From the NCBI RefSeq assembly GCF_003206715.1, contig NZ_PZJU01000004.1, positions 84,067 through 148,066 of the forward strand: DNA of 64,000 nt. The letters run 5' to 3'. Both the position numbers and the translations under genes were made by a program. Below are positions 1 through 8,964 of this stretch, piece after piece; the first letter of the stretch is position 1, and each line of letters starts with the position of its first letter. Below the pieces are notes generated by a model. That model was not told the origin of the DNA, ran no database searches, and worked only from the letters and a program-made list of their open reading frames with translations. The stretch comes from Salinicola peritrichatus (GTDB lineage: Bacteria; Pseudomonadota; Gammaproteobacteria; Pseudomonadales; Halomonadaceae).

Positions 1-741
1 ATCGATGCGTTGACGCGTGACACGCTGCGGGCGCTATCGGCTCAGGGGCACGTGATCGCGCTGGCTTCCGGGCGCCACTACCAGGATATCGCCGCGATCC
101 GCCGCCGGTTGGAGATCCCGGCGTGGATCATCAGCAGCAATGGCGCACACGTGCACGATGCCGACGATCGGGTGGTCAGCGAAACCCTGGTGCCGACCGA
201 GCTGGTCAAGGCGCTGGTGGCGCTGCCGAGGCCGGAGTCGGTGCGGCTCAATCTCTATACCCGGGATCGCTGGTTGATCGACGCCGAAGCGCCGGAACTG
301 CTGCCGTTGCATGCGATGACCGGATTTACCTACCAGGTCGACGACATGCGCGATCTTGAGCGTGAACATGTCGGCAAGGTACTCTACATCGGCGAGCCGG
401 CCTTGCTGACGCCGCTCGAACGGACGCTGCGCGAGCGCTACGGCGAGGCGCTGCATATTACCTATTCGGCGGCCGACTCGCTGGAGGTGATGCAGCGGGG
501 CGTCAACAAGGCCACGGCCTTGAGCCGGGCGCTGGCGGCGCTGGATCTGCCGGTGGAAAAGACGCTGGCGTTCGGCGACAACTTCAACGATATCGAGATG
601 TTGACCCTGGCCGGCCACGCCTACGTCGTCTCCAATGCCCATCCCGAGGTGATCGACCAGTTGCCGTTCGCGGAGCGCATCGGCGCCCACCACGAGGCGG
701 CGGTGGCGCAGACGCTGCGTCGGTTCTTCGCTCTCGATTGA
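1..741 (+). CDS. yigL: HAD-family (Cof/YigL-type) phosphatase, 5' end outside the window
   Basis: Cytosolic phosphatase of the HAD superfamily, Cof subfamily. The E. coli relative YigL dephosphorylates pyridoxal phosphate and sugar phosphates. The reading frame is open from the first base, so the first ~25 residues, including the nucleophile DxD motif, lie before the window. Visible: the SGRHY segment (motif II), 'SNGAHVHD' at the cap boundary, 'GVNKATAL' carrying the motif III lysine, and FGDNFNDIEM (motif IV acidic residues). These segments match YigL closely. The visible 246 residues plus ~25 give the normal length of ~270. The substrate is not shown by the sequence. It is followed by a repeat-bearing intergenic region and a convergent operon. 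Confidence 0.85.
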   Translation: MDALTRDTLRALSAQGHVIALASGRHYQDIAAIRRRLEIPAWIISSNGAHVHDADDRVVSETLVPTELVKALVALPRPESVRLNLYTRDRWLIDAEAPELLPLHAMTGFTYQVDDMRDLEREHVGKVLYIGEPALLTPLERTLRERYGEALHITYSAADSLEVMQRGVNKATALSRALAALDLPVEKTLAFGDNFNDIEMLTLAGHAYVVSNAHPEVIDQLPFAERIGAHHEAAVAQTLRRFFALD

Positions 742-800
742 TTAGGGCGGTCTCAGCCTCGATGGCAAGTCTATTTTGGCCGTAGCGGCTGATTTTGGCT

Positions 801-1030
801 CGGCAAGTTCACCACTGGCCTAGCTTTAACCACCCTTTTGCTCGTTATTGTGAAGGGCAAGCCCCTCACACTCCCCCTTTTGACGCCACAGAACGGCAGA
901 CTCTGAACGCTTGATCGCTGAACTCGGGTCGGCGCGAAAGGGCATCCCTGCCCAACGCGCCTCTTGCGACATCCCTGTCGCAAGACCCGGTTCCTCGCTC
1001 ATCGTTCAGCGCCGTTCTGGAGACGTCATT
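801..1030. repeat. Dispersed structured repeat, copy A (diverged)
   Basis: The 742-1083 gap between the HAD gene and ycjF holds a diverged copy of the element seen complete at 36582-36937. The block 841-1030 aligns almost without gaps to 36696-36887. Hairpins: 850-858 with 861-869 (one mismatch) and 963-970 with 977-984 (8 bp, loop ATCCCT). Between them GGCGCG pairs with CGCGCC around an inner GGGCA/TGCCC stem. Two stems differ from copy B by paired changes (T-A to C-G, G-C to A-T), so pairing is preserved. The outer ends are only faintly recognisable here. No gene is seen in this gap. Confidence 0.8.
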
Positions 1031-1083
1031 AAGGTAGAATTCAATGTGGTGGCTTGAGTAGTCTTTGACCGCTCGGGCGGCTC

Positions 1084-2142
1084 TCAATTCGTCTTCGAGG
1101 CGTCGTCCAGGCGCCGCAGTTGCTGCCATACCTCGCGCCGAAGATCGGCCAGTCGGGGCTGTTCGTCGCGTTCGAACGCGACCGGGCGGATGGTGCGCAT
1201 GGCGCGCAGGCCGAGTCGCGCGGTCAGTAGCCCGGCGCCCAGTCCTTGGCCGGCACGGGTCGAGAGCTTGGCGGCCAGATTCATCGACAGCAGATCCATG
1301 CCGGCGTCGCCGATCATCTCGCTGGCGCCGGCGAACGCCATGTTGCGCAGCACTTCCCGAAATAGCCGCAGACGGCTGGCATAACCGAGCTGCAGGCCAT
1401 AGAGCGCGGCGATACGATCGAGCATGGCGATGTTGCGCCAGGCCATCAGCGACATGTCGACCAGCGTCAGCGGGCTGACCGCGACCATCACCGCGGTTTC
1501 CCCCGACATGCGGGTCACCAGGCGGCGGGCGGCCTGGTCGCGTGGGCGCAGCACGTGATGGGCGAGCAGCTCGCGGGTCTCTTGAGCGCTGTGGTGGGAT
1601 TGATGCGCGCGCAGGAACGCCTGCCAATGCGGGTGATCCTTGGACAGCCTCATCTGGCTGCGCAGTTCATCGGCCAGCGCCATGGGGTCGTCGGCGGTGG
1701 AACCGTTGTCGCCATCGACCCATTCGTCGTCGAGTCGCTGACGCAGACGAGCGTGTCGACGCAGCTTGCGCAGTCGCCAGAGTTCGCCGAGCAGCGCCTT
1801 GCCGCCAAGCCCGATCGCCAACAGCCCGACCGCGCTCCAGGCGCCCGCGAGCCAGTCACCGCCGAGCGTCGAGACATAGAGTGTCCGGACGGCTTCGACA
1901 GTGCCCAGACCGAGCGCGCCACCCAGCACCGCGAGCAGCCCCCAGCGCCGCTTCCTGGGCGGTGCGATGGCCGCATCCAGGGCCGGAGAGGAGGCTTCCT
2001 CGGGCTCCGCCATCGGCTCGGAGGCCTGGTCGGGGAGATAGCTGCGCGCGCCTTTCAAGGTTCCATCGGACAAGGCGTCGCCGTCGATGTCGCCAGGCGG
2101 GTCATCGAGCGTGAAACGCTGTCCGGGCCGAGGATCGCTCAT
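1084..2142 (-). CDS. ycjF: YcjF-family inner-membrane protein (DUF697)
   Basis: Membrane protein of the YcjF/TIGR01620 family, usually encoded right after ycjX. Its biochemical role is not established; in E. coli the pair is heat-shock induced next to the psp genes. Starting at the ATG whose A is at 2142 gives 352 residues, close to the 353 of E. coli YcjF. This start forms an ATGA overlap with the ycjX stop and follows a GGGAG sequence, so translational coupling is likely. There is an acidic/proline-rich N-terminus, two predicted membrane segments around residues 65-125, then a basic 'RLRKLRRHARLRQR' stretch and a helical C-terminal domain. An in-frame ATG 24 nt upstream would lie inside ycjX and has less support. 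Confidence 0.88.
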   Translation of the reverse strand: MSDPRPGQRFTLDDPPGDIDGDALSDGTLKGARSYLPDQASEPMAEPEEASSPALDAAIAPPRKRRWGLLAVLGGALGLGTVEAVRTLYVSTLGGDWLAGAWSAVGLLAIGLGGKALLGELWRLRKLRRHARLRQRLDDEWVDGDNGSTADDPMALADELRSQMRLSKDHPHWQAFLRAHQSHHSAQETRELLAHHVLRPRDQAARRLVTRMSGETAVMVAVSPLTLVDMSLMAWRNIAMLDRIAALYGLQLGYASRLRLFREVLRNMAFAGASEMIGDAGMDLLSMNLAAKLSTRAGQGLGAGLLTARLGLRAMRTIRPVAFERDEQPRLADLRREVWQQLRRLDDASKTN

Positions 2143-3530
2143 CTCAGTTTGTCTCCCAATAGCCACTCCAGCGCCGCGTCCATGCGAATATGAGGCAGGG
2201 CGGTATCGCCGCTCCGTGGTGGACGGAAGGCGGTGAAGGCGAAGCCCTGACGCTGCCAGAAGTCGGGGCTGGGCAGCTTGGCCGGAACGTCGCCGGGGTA
2301 GAGCAGCAGCGGTTCGTTATCCAGGCCATGACCGCGCAGCGCGGGCAGCCGTTTGCCGTTGTCCTCGACCTCGCGATTTTCGGTGGCCCGAATCGAGGCC
2401 AGCGAAAAGCCGCGTACCGGCACGTCGGCGTAGCGCAGATCCTTGAGCGGTTCGGCCAGCAGCGCCTCGAGCAGCGCGACCAGATTGGCATGCTGATCCG
2501 GCGTCACGTGGTCGGCCTTGGTGGCGGCGATCGCCAGGCGGTCGATACGCGGCGAGAACAGCCGGTTGAGCAGGCTGCGCTTGCCGTAGTCGAAGCTCTT
2601 CATCAGCGTCGCCAGGGCGCGGGAGAGATCTTCGAAACGTTCCGGACCGGCATTGAGCGCGCCGAGCACGTCGACCAGCACGATCTGGCGGTCGAAGCGA
2701 CGAAAGTGTTCGCGATAGAAGGGCTTGACCACGTGCTGTTGGTAATAGCGAAAGCGCTTGGCCAGCGTCTGGTAGAGGCTCGACGACGGCAAGGCTTCCA
2801 GCGACTGGCGATCTTCCGTATCGATACCGGGGAGCGGGAAGAATTGCAGTACCGGCGCGCCCTGTAGATCACCGGGCAGCAGGAAACGCCCCGGTTGCAG
2901 ATGCGAGAAGCCGGCCGCCCGGGCCTGGCGCAGCGAGGACGCATAGAGGTCGGCGAGCTCGGCCAGGCGTGCCTCGTCGACCGTCTCGTCGGGCCGGTGC
3001 GCGGCGACGGCCCGTCGCCACTCGGCGGCAAAGCGCTGGCGCTCCGGACCCATCGCTTGCATCTGGGCCTCGCTCCAAGCGAGGAAATCATGCTCCAGCA
3101 GCGGCAGGTCGAGCAGCCATTCGCCGGGGTAGTCGATCAGGTCCAGCGTCAGGGTGGCGGTATCGCCCAGCAGGCCGCGGGCTCGCCGGGTCTTGTAGCG
3201 CAGCTGCAGGCGCAGCTCGCTGATGCCGCGGGTGGGCTCCGGCCAGTGGGGCGGTGTCGAGGCCAGCGCCGACATCGCTTCGTCGTAAGGAAAGCGCGGG
3301 ATGCCCAGGTCCGGCTGCGAGACGCGCTGGGCGCCGAGCAGGCGCGATTCCCTGGCCGCTTTCAGCAGGTCGAGGCGGGCATCGATGCCGGCATGGCGCA
3401 GCTGGTTGACCAGTGACGTCAGAAAGGCCGTCTTGCCGGCGCGCGACAGCCCCGTGACGGCCAGGCGCAACTGGCGGTCGCGGCCGCGGTCGATCAGGTT
3501 CTGCAGTTCGTGGGTCAGGTGTCGGCGCAT
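2139..3530 (-). CDS. ycjX: YcjX-family P-loop NTPase (DUF463)
   Basis: Predicted GTPase-like protein of the YcjX (DUF463) family, 463 residues against 465 in E. coli. The P-loop GLSRAGKT lies at residues 27-34 and 'DLIDYPGEWLLDLPLL' near residue 130 resembles a switch II/G3 region. 'AATKADHVT' in the C-terminal half looks like the N/TKxD base-recognition motif. It is cytosolic and probably works with YcjF, encoded next with a 4-nt overlap. The start ATG at 3530 is preceded by AAGAGG at a short distance. The family is linked to envelope and heat stress, but its exact function is unknown. Confidence 0.9.
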   Translation of the reverse strand: MRRHLTHELQNLIDRGRDRQLRLAVTGLSRAGKTAFLTSLVNQLRHAGIDARLDLLKAARESRLLGAQRVSQPDLGIPRFPYDEAMSALASTPPHWPEPTRGISELRLQLRYKTRRARGLLGDTATLTLDLIDYPGEWLLDLPLLEHDFLAWSEAQMQAMGPERQRFAAEWRRAVAAHRPDETVDEARLAELADLYASSLRQARAAGFSHLQPGRFLLPGDLQGAPVLQFFPLPGIDTEDRQSLEALPSSSLYQTLAKRFRYYQQHVVKPFYREHFRRFDRQIVLVDVLGALNAGPERFEDLSRALATLMKSFDYGKRSLLNRLFSPRIDRLAIAATKADHVTPDQHANLVALLEALLAEPLKDLRYADVPVRGFSLASIRATENREVEDNGKRLPALRGHGLDNEPLLLYPGDVPAKLPSPDFWQRQGFAFTAFRPPRSGDTALPHIRMDAALEWLLGDKLR

Positions 3531-3720
3531 CGCCTCTTTTCCGAAGAAAGCCTATCCGCATGTTAACCGAAATGTGCGGGCAAACCGGCAAGGATAGCGA
3601 TGACAACCTGATCGAGGGAAGAGGGAAGAGCTATGGGTTGCGGGCTATGAGCCACGAGCAGGGAGTTGCCAGCCGGAAGCGTCGGCCTTCATGCTACCGA
3701 AGCCGCTCTCGATGAACCAC

Positions 3721-3745
3721 CGAAGCCCCATGGCGTGGGGCTTCG
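3721..3745. terminator. Hairpin, possible terminator downstream of the symporter gene
   Basis: A 10-bp stem (CGAAGCCCCA at 3721-3730 with TGGGGCTTCG at 3736-3745, 5-nt loop) lies between the convergently placed end of the symporter gene and the start of ycjX. It lacks a good T-tract on either strand, so termination is only likely. Confidence 0.45.
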
Positions 3746-3764
3746 GTTGTCGGCGCGGCGAGCG

Positions 3765-5360
3765 TCAGTGGGCGAAAGCGAAGTAGATCGCGAACACCAG
3801 CACCAGCAGCACAATGCCCACCGGTACGGCGCCCTTCCAGGGAGTAAGGTCTACGGCCTTGACGTCCTCGTGCACCCAAGCCTCGCGACGCGGGGCGACC
3901 TTGCCGATCAACAGCATGCCGAGCACCAGTATGACGAACACGCCGGCGACGAAGTGATACTGGTTGGTGAATTCGAGAATGCCGTTGAACGGCGGCACGA
4001 AATAGCCCAGCGCAATCAATATGATGCCGCCGATCAGGCCGAAGATCGCCGCCGCTTCCGGCACCCGCTTGGTCAGCAGGCCGACGATCACCACGGCAAG
4101 GATCGGAATGAAGTAGATGGCGTTCATCGTCTGCAGGTAATCGAACAGGCTGTCCTGGCCGGCCAGCAGCGGGGCGATCGCCATCGAGGCGACAGCCATG
4201 ATCCAGCCGAAGACCTTGCCCGCATTGACCACTTGCTGTTCGCTGGCGTCCTTCTTGAACACCGCCTTGTAGATACCCAGGCTGAACAGGGTCGTGGTGC
4301 TGTTGAGCGCGGAGTTGAACGACGACAGGATGGCACCGACCATGACCGCGGCGAAAAAGCCGGTCAGCCACGGCGGGAGCAAGTGGAAAACCAGGTAGCC
4401 GTAGGCCTGGTCGGCGGCGATGCCATCATCGGCGTAGAGCTGATAGGCGATGATGCCGGGCAGCACCAGGTAGAGCGGACCCAGAAGCTTGAGGAAGCCG
4501 GTCAGCAGGACGCCCTTCTGGCCTTCGGAGAGGCTTCTGGCGGCGAACGTACGCTGGATGATCTGCTGGTTGGTGGCCCAGTAGAACAGGTTGATCAGGA
4601 AGACCCCGGTGAACAGCGTGGGCCAGGGGACTTGCTGATCCGGTCGGCCGAGGGAGTTGAGCCGTCCGGGCTGTGCTTCCTGAATCGCGTGCCAACCGGC
4701 GGCGATGCCGTTGCCGTCACCGACGGCGTTGAGACCGAGATAGACGATCAGGAAGCCGCCGACCAGGAGACCGATCGCATTGATGGTATCGGAGACGGCG
4801 ACCGTGCGCAGGCCACCGAAGAGCGCATAAACCGCACCGATCAAGCCGACCCCCCAGACCGTCAGCCAGAGCAGCGTGGTATTGGACTCGATGCCGGTCA
4901 GCACCGGCAGGTCGAGCATGCCCTGCAGGCCGACGGCGCCGGAGTAGAGAATGATCGGCAATAGGATGACGGCGTAGGCGACCAGGAAGATCACGTTGCA
5001 GATCAGCTGGGTGGTCGGCCCGAATCGCTCCTGCAGCAGCTGCGGCACCGTGGCGATACCGCTGCGTAGGAAGCGCGGCAGGAAGAACAGCGCCAGCAGC
5101 ACCAGCGCGACCACCGCAACCACTTCCCATGCCATGACGCTCAGACCATCGGCGAACGCGGAGCCGTTCAGTCCGACCATCTGCTCGGTCGACAGGTTGG
5201 TCATCAGCAGCGACCCGGCGATCAAGGGGAAGCTGAGATTGCGTCCGGCGAGAAAATAACCGCGCGTATTGCTGAGATCGTCACGGTGCGTGATGCGCCA
5301 AGTGATCAAGGCGACCAATCCCGTGAAGAAGAGAAACGAGATTAGAGTCCATGCATGCAT
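3765..5360 (-). CDS. Sodium:solute symporter, SSS family, SGLT-like
   Basis: Inner-membrane sodium-coupled symporter of the SSS family, 531 residues with about 14 predicted membrane helices. Segments typical of the sugar branch (vSGLT/YidK) are visible: 'YFLAGRNLSFPLIAGSLL' near residue 35, 'NLSTEQMVGLNGSAF' near 57, 'LFGGLRTVAVSDTINA' near 185, and 'FYWATNQQIIQRTFAA' near 265. The substrate is probably a sugar or polyol, but this is inference. The gene stands alone. A hairpin follows it and an AT-rich leader (5361-5480) precedes the start. Confidence 0.85.
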   Translation of the reverse strand: MHAWTLISFLFFTGLVALITWRITHRDDLSNTRGYFLAGRNLSFPLIAGSLLMTNLSTEQMVGLNGSAFADGLSVMAWEVVAVVALVLLALFFLPRFLRSGIATVPQLLQERFGPTTQLICNVIFLVAYAVILLPIILYSGAVGLQGMLDLPVLTGIESNTTLLWLTVWGVGLIGAVYALFGGLRTVAVSDTINAIGLLVGGFLIVYLGLNAVGDGNGIAAGWHAIQEAQPGRLNSLGRPDQQVPWPTLFTGVFLINLFYWATNQQIIQRTFAARSLSEGQKGVLLTGFLKLLGPLYLVLPGIIAYQLYADDGIAADQAYGYLVFHLLPPWLTGFFAAVMVGAILSSFNSALNSTTTLFSLGIYKAVFKKDASEQQVVNAGKVFGWIMAVASMAIAPLLAGQDSLFDYLQTMNAIYFIPILAVVIVGLLTKRVPEAAAIFGLIGGIILIALGYFVPPFNGILEFTNQYHFVAGVFVILVLGMLLIGKVAPRREAWVHEDVKAVDLTPWKGAVPVGIVLLVLVFAIYFAFAH

Positions 5361-5567
5361 AGGAGTGTCCTTGTTGAATGCATCCCAGTGGCGGCTGGGG
5401 TGAAGGTAGCCGCCACGTTACCTGCGGCAGTTTTAGTTAATTAACGACGAAACGCCATTCGCCATTTGTCTGACATAGCCTAGTCAATGTGTAGGCGTTT
5501 GCGCCCGACGCTGAACCTCAGCGGACATTCGCGACGAAACGGGGAGCAAGGCCAGGGCGCACGCCGT

Positions 5568-7124
5568 TCAATCGTCTATCGGCAACTCCGTTGCCGTCAT
5601 CGCAAGGTGGCAACTGCCACTCAGTGCAACGACGTAGGTCGCCTCGAAACGATAGAGGGTGTACCAGGCGCGACGGACAAGCGGTGTGAGCGATTGACAG
5701 CGCGTTTCGAAGCGCCGGCGCAATGCCAGGTCGTCATTGAAATCGAAGGCGGCCGGTAAGCCCCGGCGATAGAGATCCTGATACCCCCACCAGTAAAAGC
5801 CGTCGAGATAGCGGAAGATCAGCTCTTCGATCAATGGATGCGCGGCGATGGCGTTACGCGTTGCGCGGGTATAAGGAAGCGCCCCATCGATAACCAGCGG
5901 TGCCGCCTCGGGCTGTGTGGTGAGGTCGTCGATCAGGCGCATCGACACGTAATCGGCAAACAAGGCTTGCTGGCGCTGAGCGTTGCCGTAGGCATAGGAG
6001 AGCGTCAGCGGCATGCCGAGAGCGACGATGACCAGCGGCCAGCCGGCCCATGGCCAGCGCGAACGACCTATCCAGCGCAGCACGCAGAACAACAGACCCG
6101 CATAGAGCGCGCCGAAGCCGATCATCACCCGCGGCCGCCAGATGGGGTCCGCCAACGCCGCCAGAAAGCCCAGACCCGCTAATGGCAGAAAGAGGATTAC
6201 CAGGATCAGCACCGGCAGCCCCGCCCATTGGCGACGCTTCGAGGTTTCGATGACCAGCCAGATGATCGTCACCGTCGCCAGGCCAAGCACTAGCCACCAC
6301 GTCAGCGAGTCGAGCTGGAGCGCGGCGTAGCGCCAGAAACGCAAGGTCTGTTCAAAGATATTGGCCGGCAGCATCGCGGCGGGCGCGAGCATGCTGTGCG
6401 CCAGGCTATAGTTGCCGCCGACCAGCCAGTTCGATATCCCTTTCGAGAGGAACAGGGCGATGACGCCAATGACCAAGGCGCCAAGTTGCCTGGACCACGC
6501 CGGCCGCCCCGTCTGCGCCACGCTCAGGGCCACGTGAAAGGCGAGCAGAACGAAGTAGACGTTGGCTGCCGGTTGATAGAAAAGCAGCGCGGCGAGTACG
6601 CCGGCACCGCCCGCTGCCCAGCGAAAACGGGCCTGCCAGCGCCTGCCGTCGCGCGGATCCAGGGCACAGGCGATGCCGACCACTGCGCTGGCCAGCGCCA
6701 ACGACATCGGCAGGGCGTCGAAACGGTAGGAGAGGTTCTGTAGAAAGAAAGGCTGTACGACCAGAATCAGCATTGCTACCCAGGCATAGCCGGTATCGAA
6801 TGCCTCGAGACGCCGCCGCCAGAGCAGGATCGCACAGGCCAGCGCGGCTAAACCCAGCCACAGGGGAAGGGGAGCCAGATCGGCTAGGCGAGGCCCGCCG
6901 TTGAGGATCAGCATGACCAGGCTGGAGAGCGGACGACCGTTGGAAACCCAGCCCATTTCACCGTGGAAGCTGCGCCAGATATCGTCGCGGTAGAGGCGGT
7001 CGGCATGGATCAGGGGGTAGCTGAAAACGACCAGATACGCCATTATGCCCAGCCAGCGGCGTAACCGGGGTGTCATCATCATATATTGGGCCCGAATCGA
7101 TACGCATGTCGTGTCATTGTTCAT
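5568..7124 (-). CDS. GtrII-like polytopic glucosyltransferase
   Basis: Large inner-membrane protein with about 11 hydrophobic segments, resembling the Glucos_trans_II (GtrII) family, which moves glucose from a polyprenyl-phosphate donor to a periplasmic glycan. Family signs are 'LYRDDIWRS' followed by 'GWVSNGRPLSS' in the first periplasmic loop. Known members decorate O-antigen with GtrA/GtrB partners, but none is adjacent here. It is divergent from opgG-opgH, so periplasmic glucans are a possible acceptor (inference). The start is uncertain: a GTG at 7133, the ATG at 7124 used here, or a run of three ATGs ~60 nt later. Confidence 0.7.
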   Translation of the reverse strand: MNNDTTCVSIRAQYMMMTPRLRRWLGIMAYLVVFSYPLIHADRLYRDDIWRSFHGEMGWVSNGRPLSSLVMLILNGGPRLADLAPLPLWLGLAALACAILLWRRRLEAFDTGYAWVAMLILVVQPFFLQNLSYRFDALPMSLALASAVVGIACALDPRDGRRWQARFRWAAGGAGVLAALLFYQPAANVYFVLLAFHVALSVAQTGRPAWSRQLGALVIGVIALFLSKGISNWLVGGNYSLAHSMLAPAAMLPANIFEQTLRFWRYAALQLDSLTWWLVLGLATVTIIWLVIETSKRRQWAGLPVLILVILFLPLAGLGFLAALADPIWRPRVMIGFGALYAGLLFCVLRWIGRSRWPWAGWPLVIVALGMPLTLSYAYGNAQRQQALFADYVSMRLIDDLTTQPEAAPLVIDGALPYTRATRNAIAAHPLIEELIFRYLDGFYWWGYQDLYRRGLPAAFDFNDDLALRRRFETRCQSLTPLVRRAWYTLYRFEATYVVALSGSCHLAMTATELPIDD

Positions 7125-7377
7125 GGGGCCCACCGGCGGCGAGCCGGGACTGCGAGGGTAAGGGCTGTGACCCCAGTCTTTCCCTGTCAGCAGTGTAGCG
7201 TATGCTAGACTGCGGCTGTACGAAGCACGGAGGCTTCTCTATCCCGTCCCCGTCGCTCTTCATCGCAAGTTATGACCGCGTTGCCGCTCTTGGGCAGCGT
7301 GGTACCGATTTTCGGCACGGCTTCGAACGGTTTGAGCTTGTTGATACCGGCCAAGATAGTCAGACAGGAGTATTAGA

Positions 7378-8964
7378 GTGAGTGCATCGATCCGGCGAAG
7401 TAACCTTGAAAAACGCAAGGCGCTTCTTCCGGTGGTGGCCCTGACCGGGCTGCTACTTAGCGGTATCGCCCAGAACGTGTTGGCTTTCGGTTTCGACGAT
7501 GTCGCCAAGAAGGCAGAGGATCTTTCCCAGCAGGGTTATAGCGAACCGGAGCGAAACCTCCCCGATGAATTGCGCAACTTGGATTATGCTCAATACGAGC
7601 AGATCCAGTTCAAGCGCGACCGTGACGTCTGGAGCGGTGATGGAATGCCTTTTACGCTGAGCTTCTTCCACGAGGGGATGCACTACGATAGCGCGATTCA
7701 ATTGCACAGCGTGGACGATCAGGGGGAGGTGCACGATTTTGCCTACAATCCAGATGATTTCACCTATGGCAACCTGGAACTGTCCGATGGCGTCAAGAAC
7801 AGCGATGACCTGGGTATTGCCGGCTTCAAGGTGAATTACGCGCTCAACGATGCCGATCGCAAAGACGAGACCATGGTGTTTCTGGGGGCGAGTTACTTTC
7901 GGGTCGTCGGCAAGGATCAGGTCTACGGCGTCTCCGGTCGCGGTCTGGCGGTAGATACCGGCCTGCCTTCCGGCGAAGAATTTCCGCGCTTCAAGGAGTT
8001 CTGGGTCGTCAAACCGAGCCAGAGCAGTCAATACCTGACGATCTTCGCGCTGCTCGATTCGCCCAGTCTCACCGGTGCCTATCGCTTCGTGCTGCGACCC
8101 GGCGCCGATACCGTCGTCGATGTTAAGTCGCGACTGTTCTTGCGTCGTCCGGTCGAGAAGCTGGGCATTGCGCCGCTGACCAGCATGTATCTGTTCGGTC
8201 CCGAGCAGCCTTCTTCCTCTCTCAACTATCGCCCGGCGATTCACGACTCCAATGGTCTCTTGATCAGCGACTCCCAGAATGGCTGGACCTGGCGTCCGTT
8301 GGCCAACCCCGCCAAGTTGATGATCAACGAGCAGACGACACCGCGCCTGCGCGGCTATGGCCTGATGCAACGCGGTCACGACTTCGACGATTATCAGGAT
8401 CTTGAAAGCCGTTACGACCTGCGTCCGAGCGCCTGGATCGAACCCCAGAACGAGTGGGGGGCGGGCAAGATCGAACTGATCCAGATTCCGACGCCCAACG
8501 AGACCAACGACAACATCGTTTCCATGTGGTTGCCGGAATCCGCGCCCGAGCCGGGCTCGCCGCTGGATTACGATTATCGTTTCACCGTCACCAAGAACGA
8601 AAGCCGCTACGTCGACCCGTCACTGGCCTGGGTCGCGCAGACGCGCCGTTCGCAAGGGGAAGTGCGCAAGGACAATCTGGTACGCGAGGCCGATGGTTCC
8701 CTGGCATTCATCGTCGACTTCGATGGGCCTTCGCTCTCCGGGCTCGGCAGCGATGCCAACATCAGTGTCCAGGCCAGTGTCGGCGACAACGGCGAACTGG
8801 TCGACAGCCGCGCCGTGCCCAACCCGGCCACCGGCGGCTGGCGCGTGTTCGTCAAGGTCAAGCGCAGCGACAACAGCCAGTCGTTGGATATCCGTGCCCA
8901 TCTCAACAAGGGAGATCAGCGGGTCTCCGAAACCTGGTACTACCGGTTGCCGGCCAATGGCTGA
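7378..8964 (+). CDS. opgG: Glucans biosynthesis protein G (periplasmic)
   Basis: Periplasmic protein needed to make osmoregulated periplasmic glucans (OPG), thought to act on the nascent beta-1,2 backbone made by OpgH to introduce branches. It has 528 residues against 511 in E. coli MdoG. A Sec signal is visible: basic 'RRSNLEKRK', a hydrophobic core '[18 protein letters not shown]', and cleavage near 'LAFGF', after which '[11 protein letters not shown]' starts the mature MdoG domain. The GTG start follows AGGAG with a 7-nt spacer. opgH begins inside the end of this gene (8-nt overlap), so the two are co-translated. The 7125-7377 leader holds the divergent promoters. OPG levels usually fall at high osmolarity; no known regulator site was recognised. 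Confidence 0.95.
   Translation: MSASIRRSNLEKRKALLPVVALTGLLLSGIAQNVLAFGFDDVAKKAEDLSQQGYSEPERNLPDELRNLDYAQYEQIQFKRDRDVWSGDGMPFTLSFFHEGMHYDSAIQLHSVDDQGEVHDFAYNPDDFTYGNLELSDGVKNSDDLGIAGFKVNYALNDADRKDETMVFLGASYFRVVGKDQVYGVSGRGLAVDTGLPSGEEFPRFKEFWVVKPSQSSQYLTIFALLDSPSLTGAYRFVLRPGADTVVDVKSRLFLRRPVEKLGIAPLTSMYLFGPEQPSSSLNYRPAIHDSNGLLISDSQNGWTWRPLANPAKLMINEQTTPRLRGYGLMQRGHDFDDYQDLESRYDLRPSAWIEPQNEWGAGKIELIQIPTPNETNDNIVSMWLPESAPEPGSPLDYDYRFTVTKNESRYVDPSLAWVAQTRRSQGEVRKDNLVREADGSLAFIVDFDGPSLSGLGSDANISVQASVGDNGELVDSRAVPNPATGGWRVFVKVKRSDNSQSLDIRAHLNKGDQRVSETWYYRLPANG

Noticed and set aside
3666-4964. A long open frame antisense to the sodium:solute symporter
   Set aside because: The minus-strand product is an obvious SSS transporter; the plus-strand frame is compositionally odd and matches nothing.
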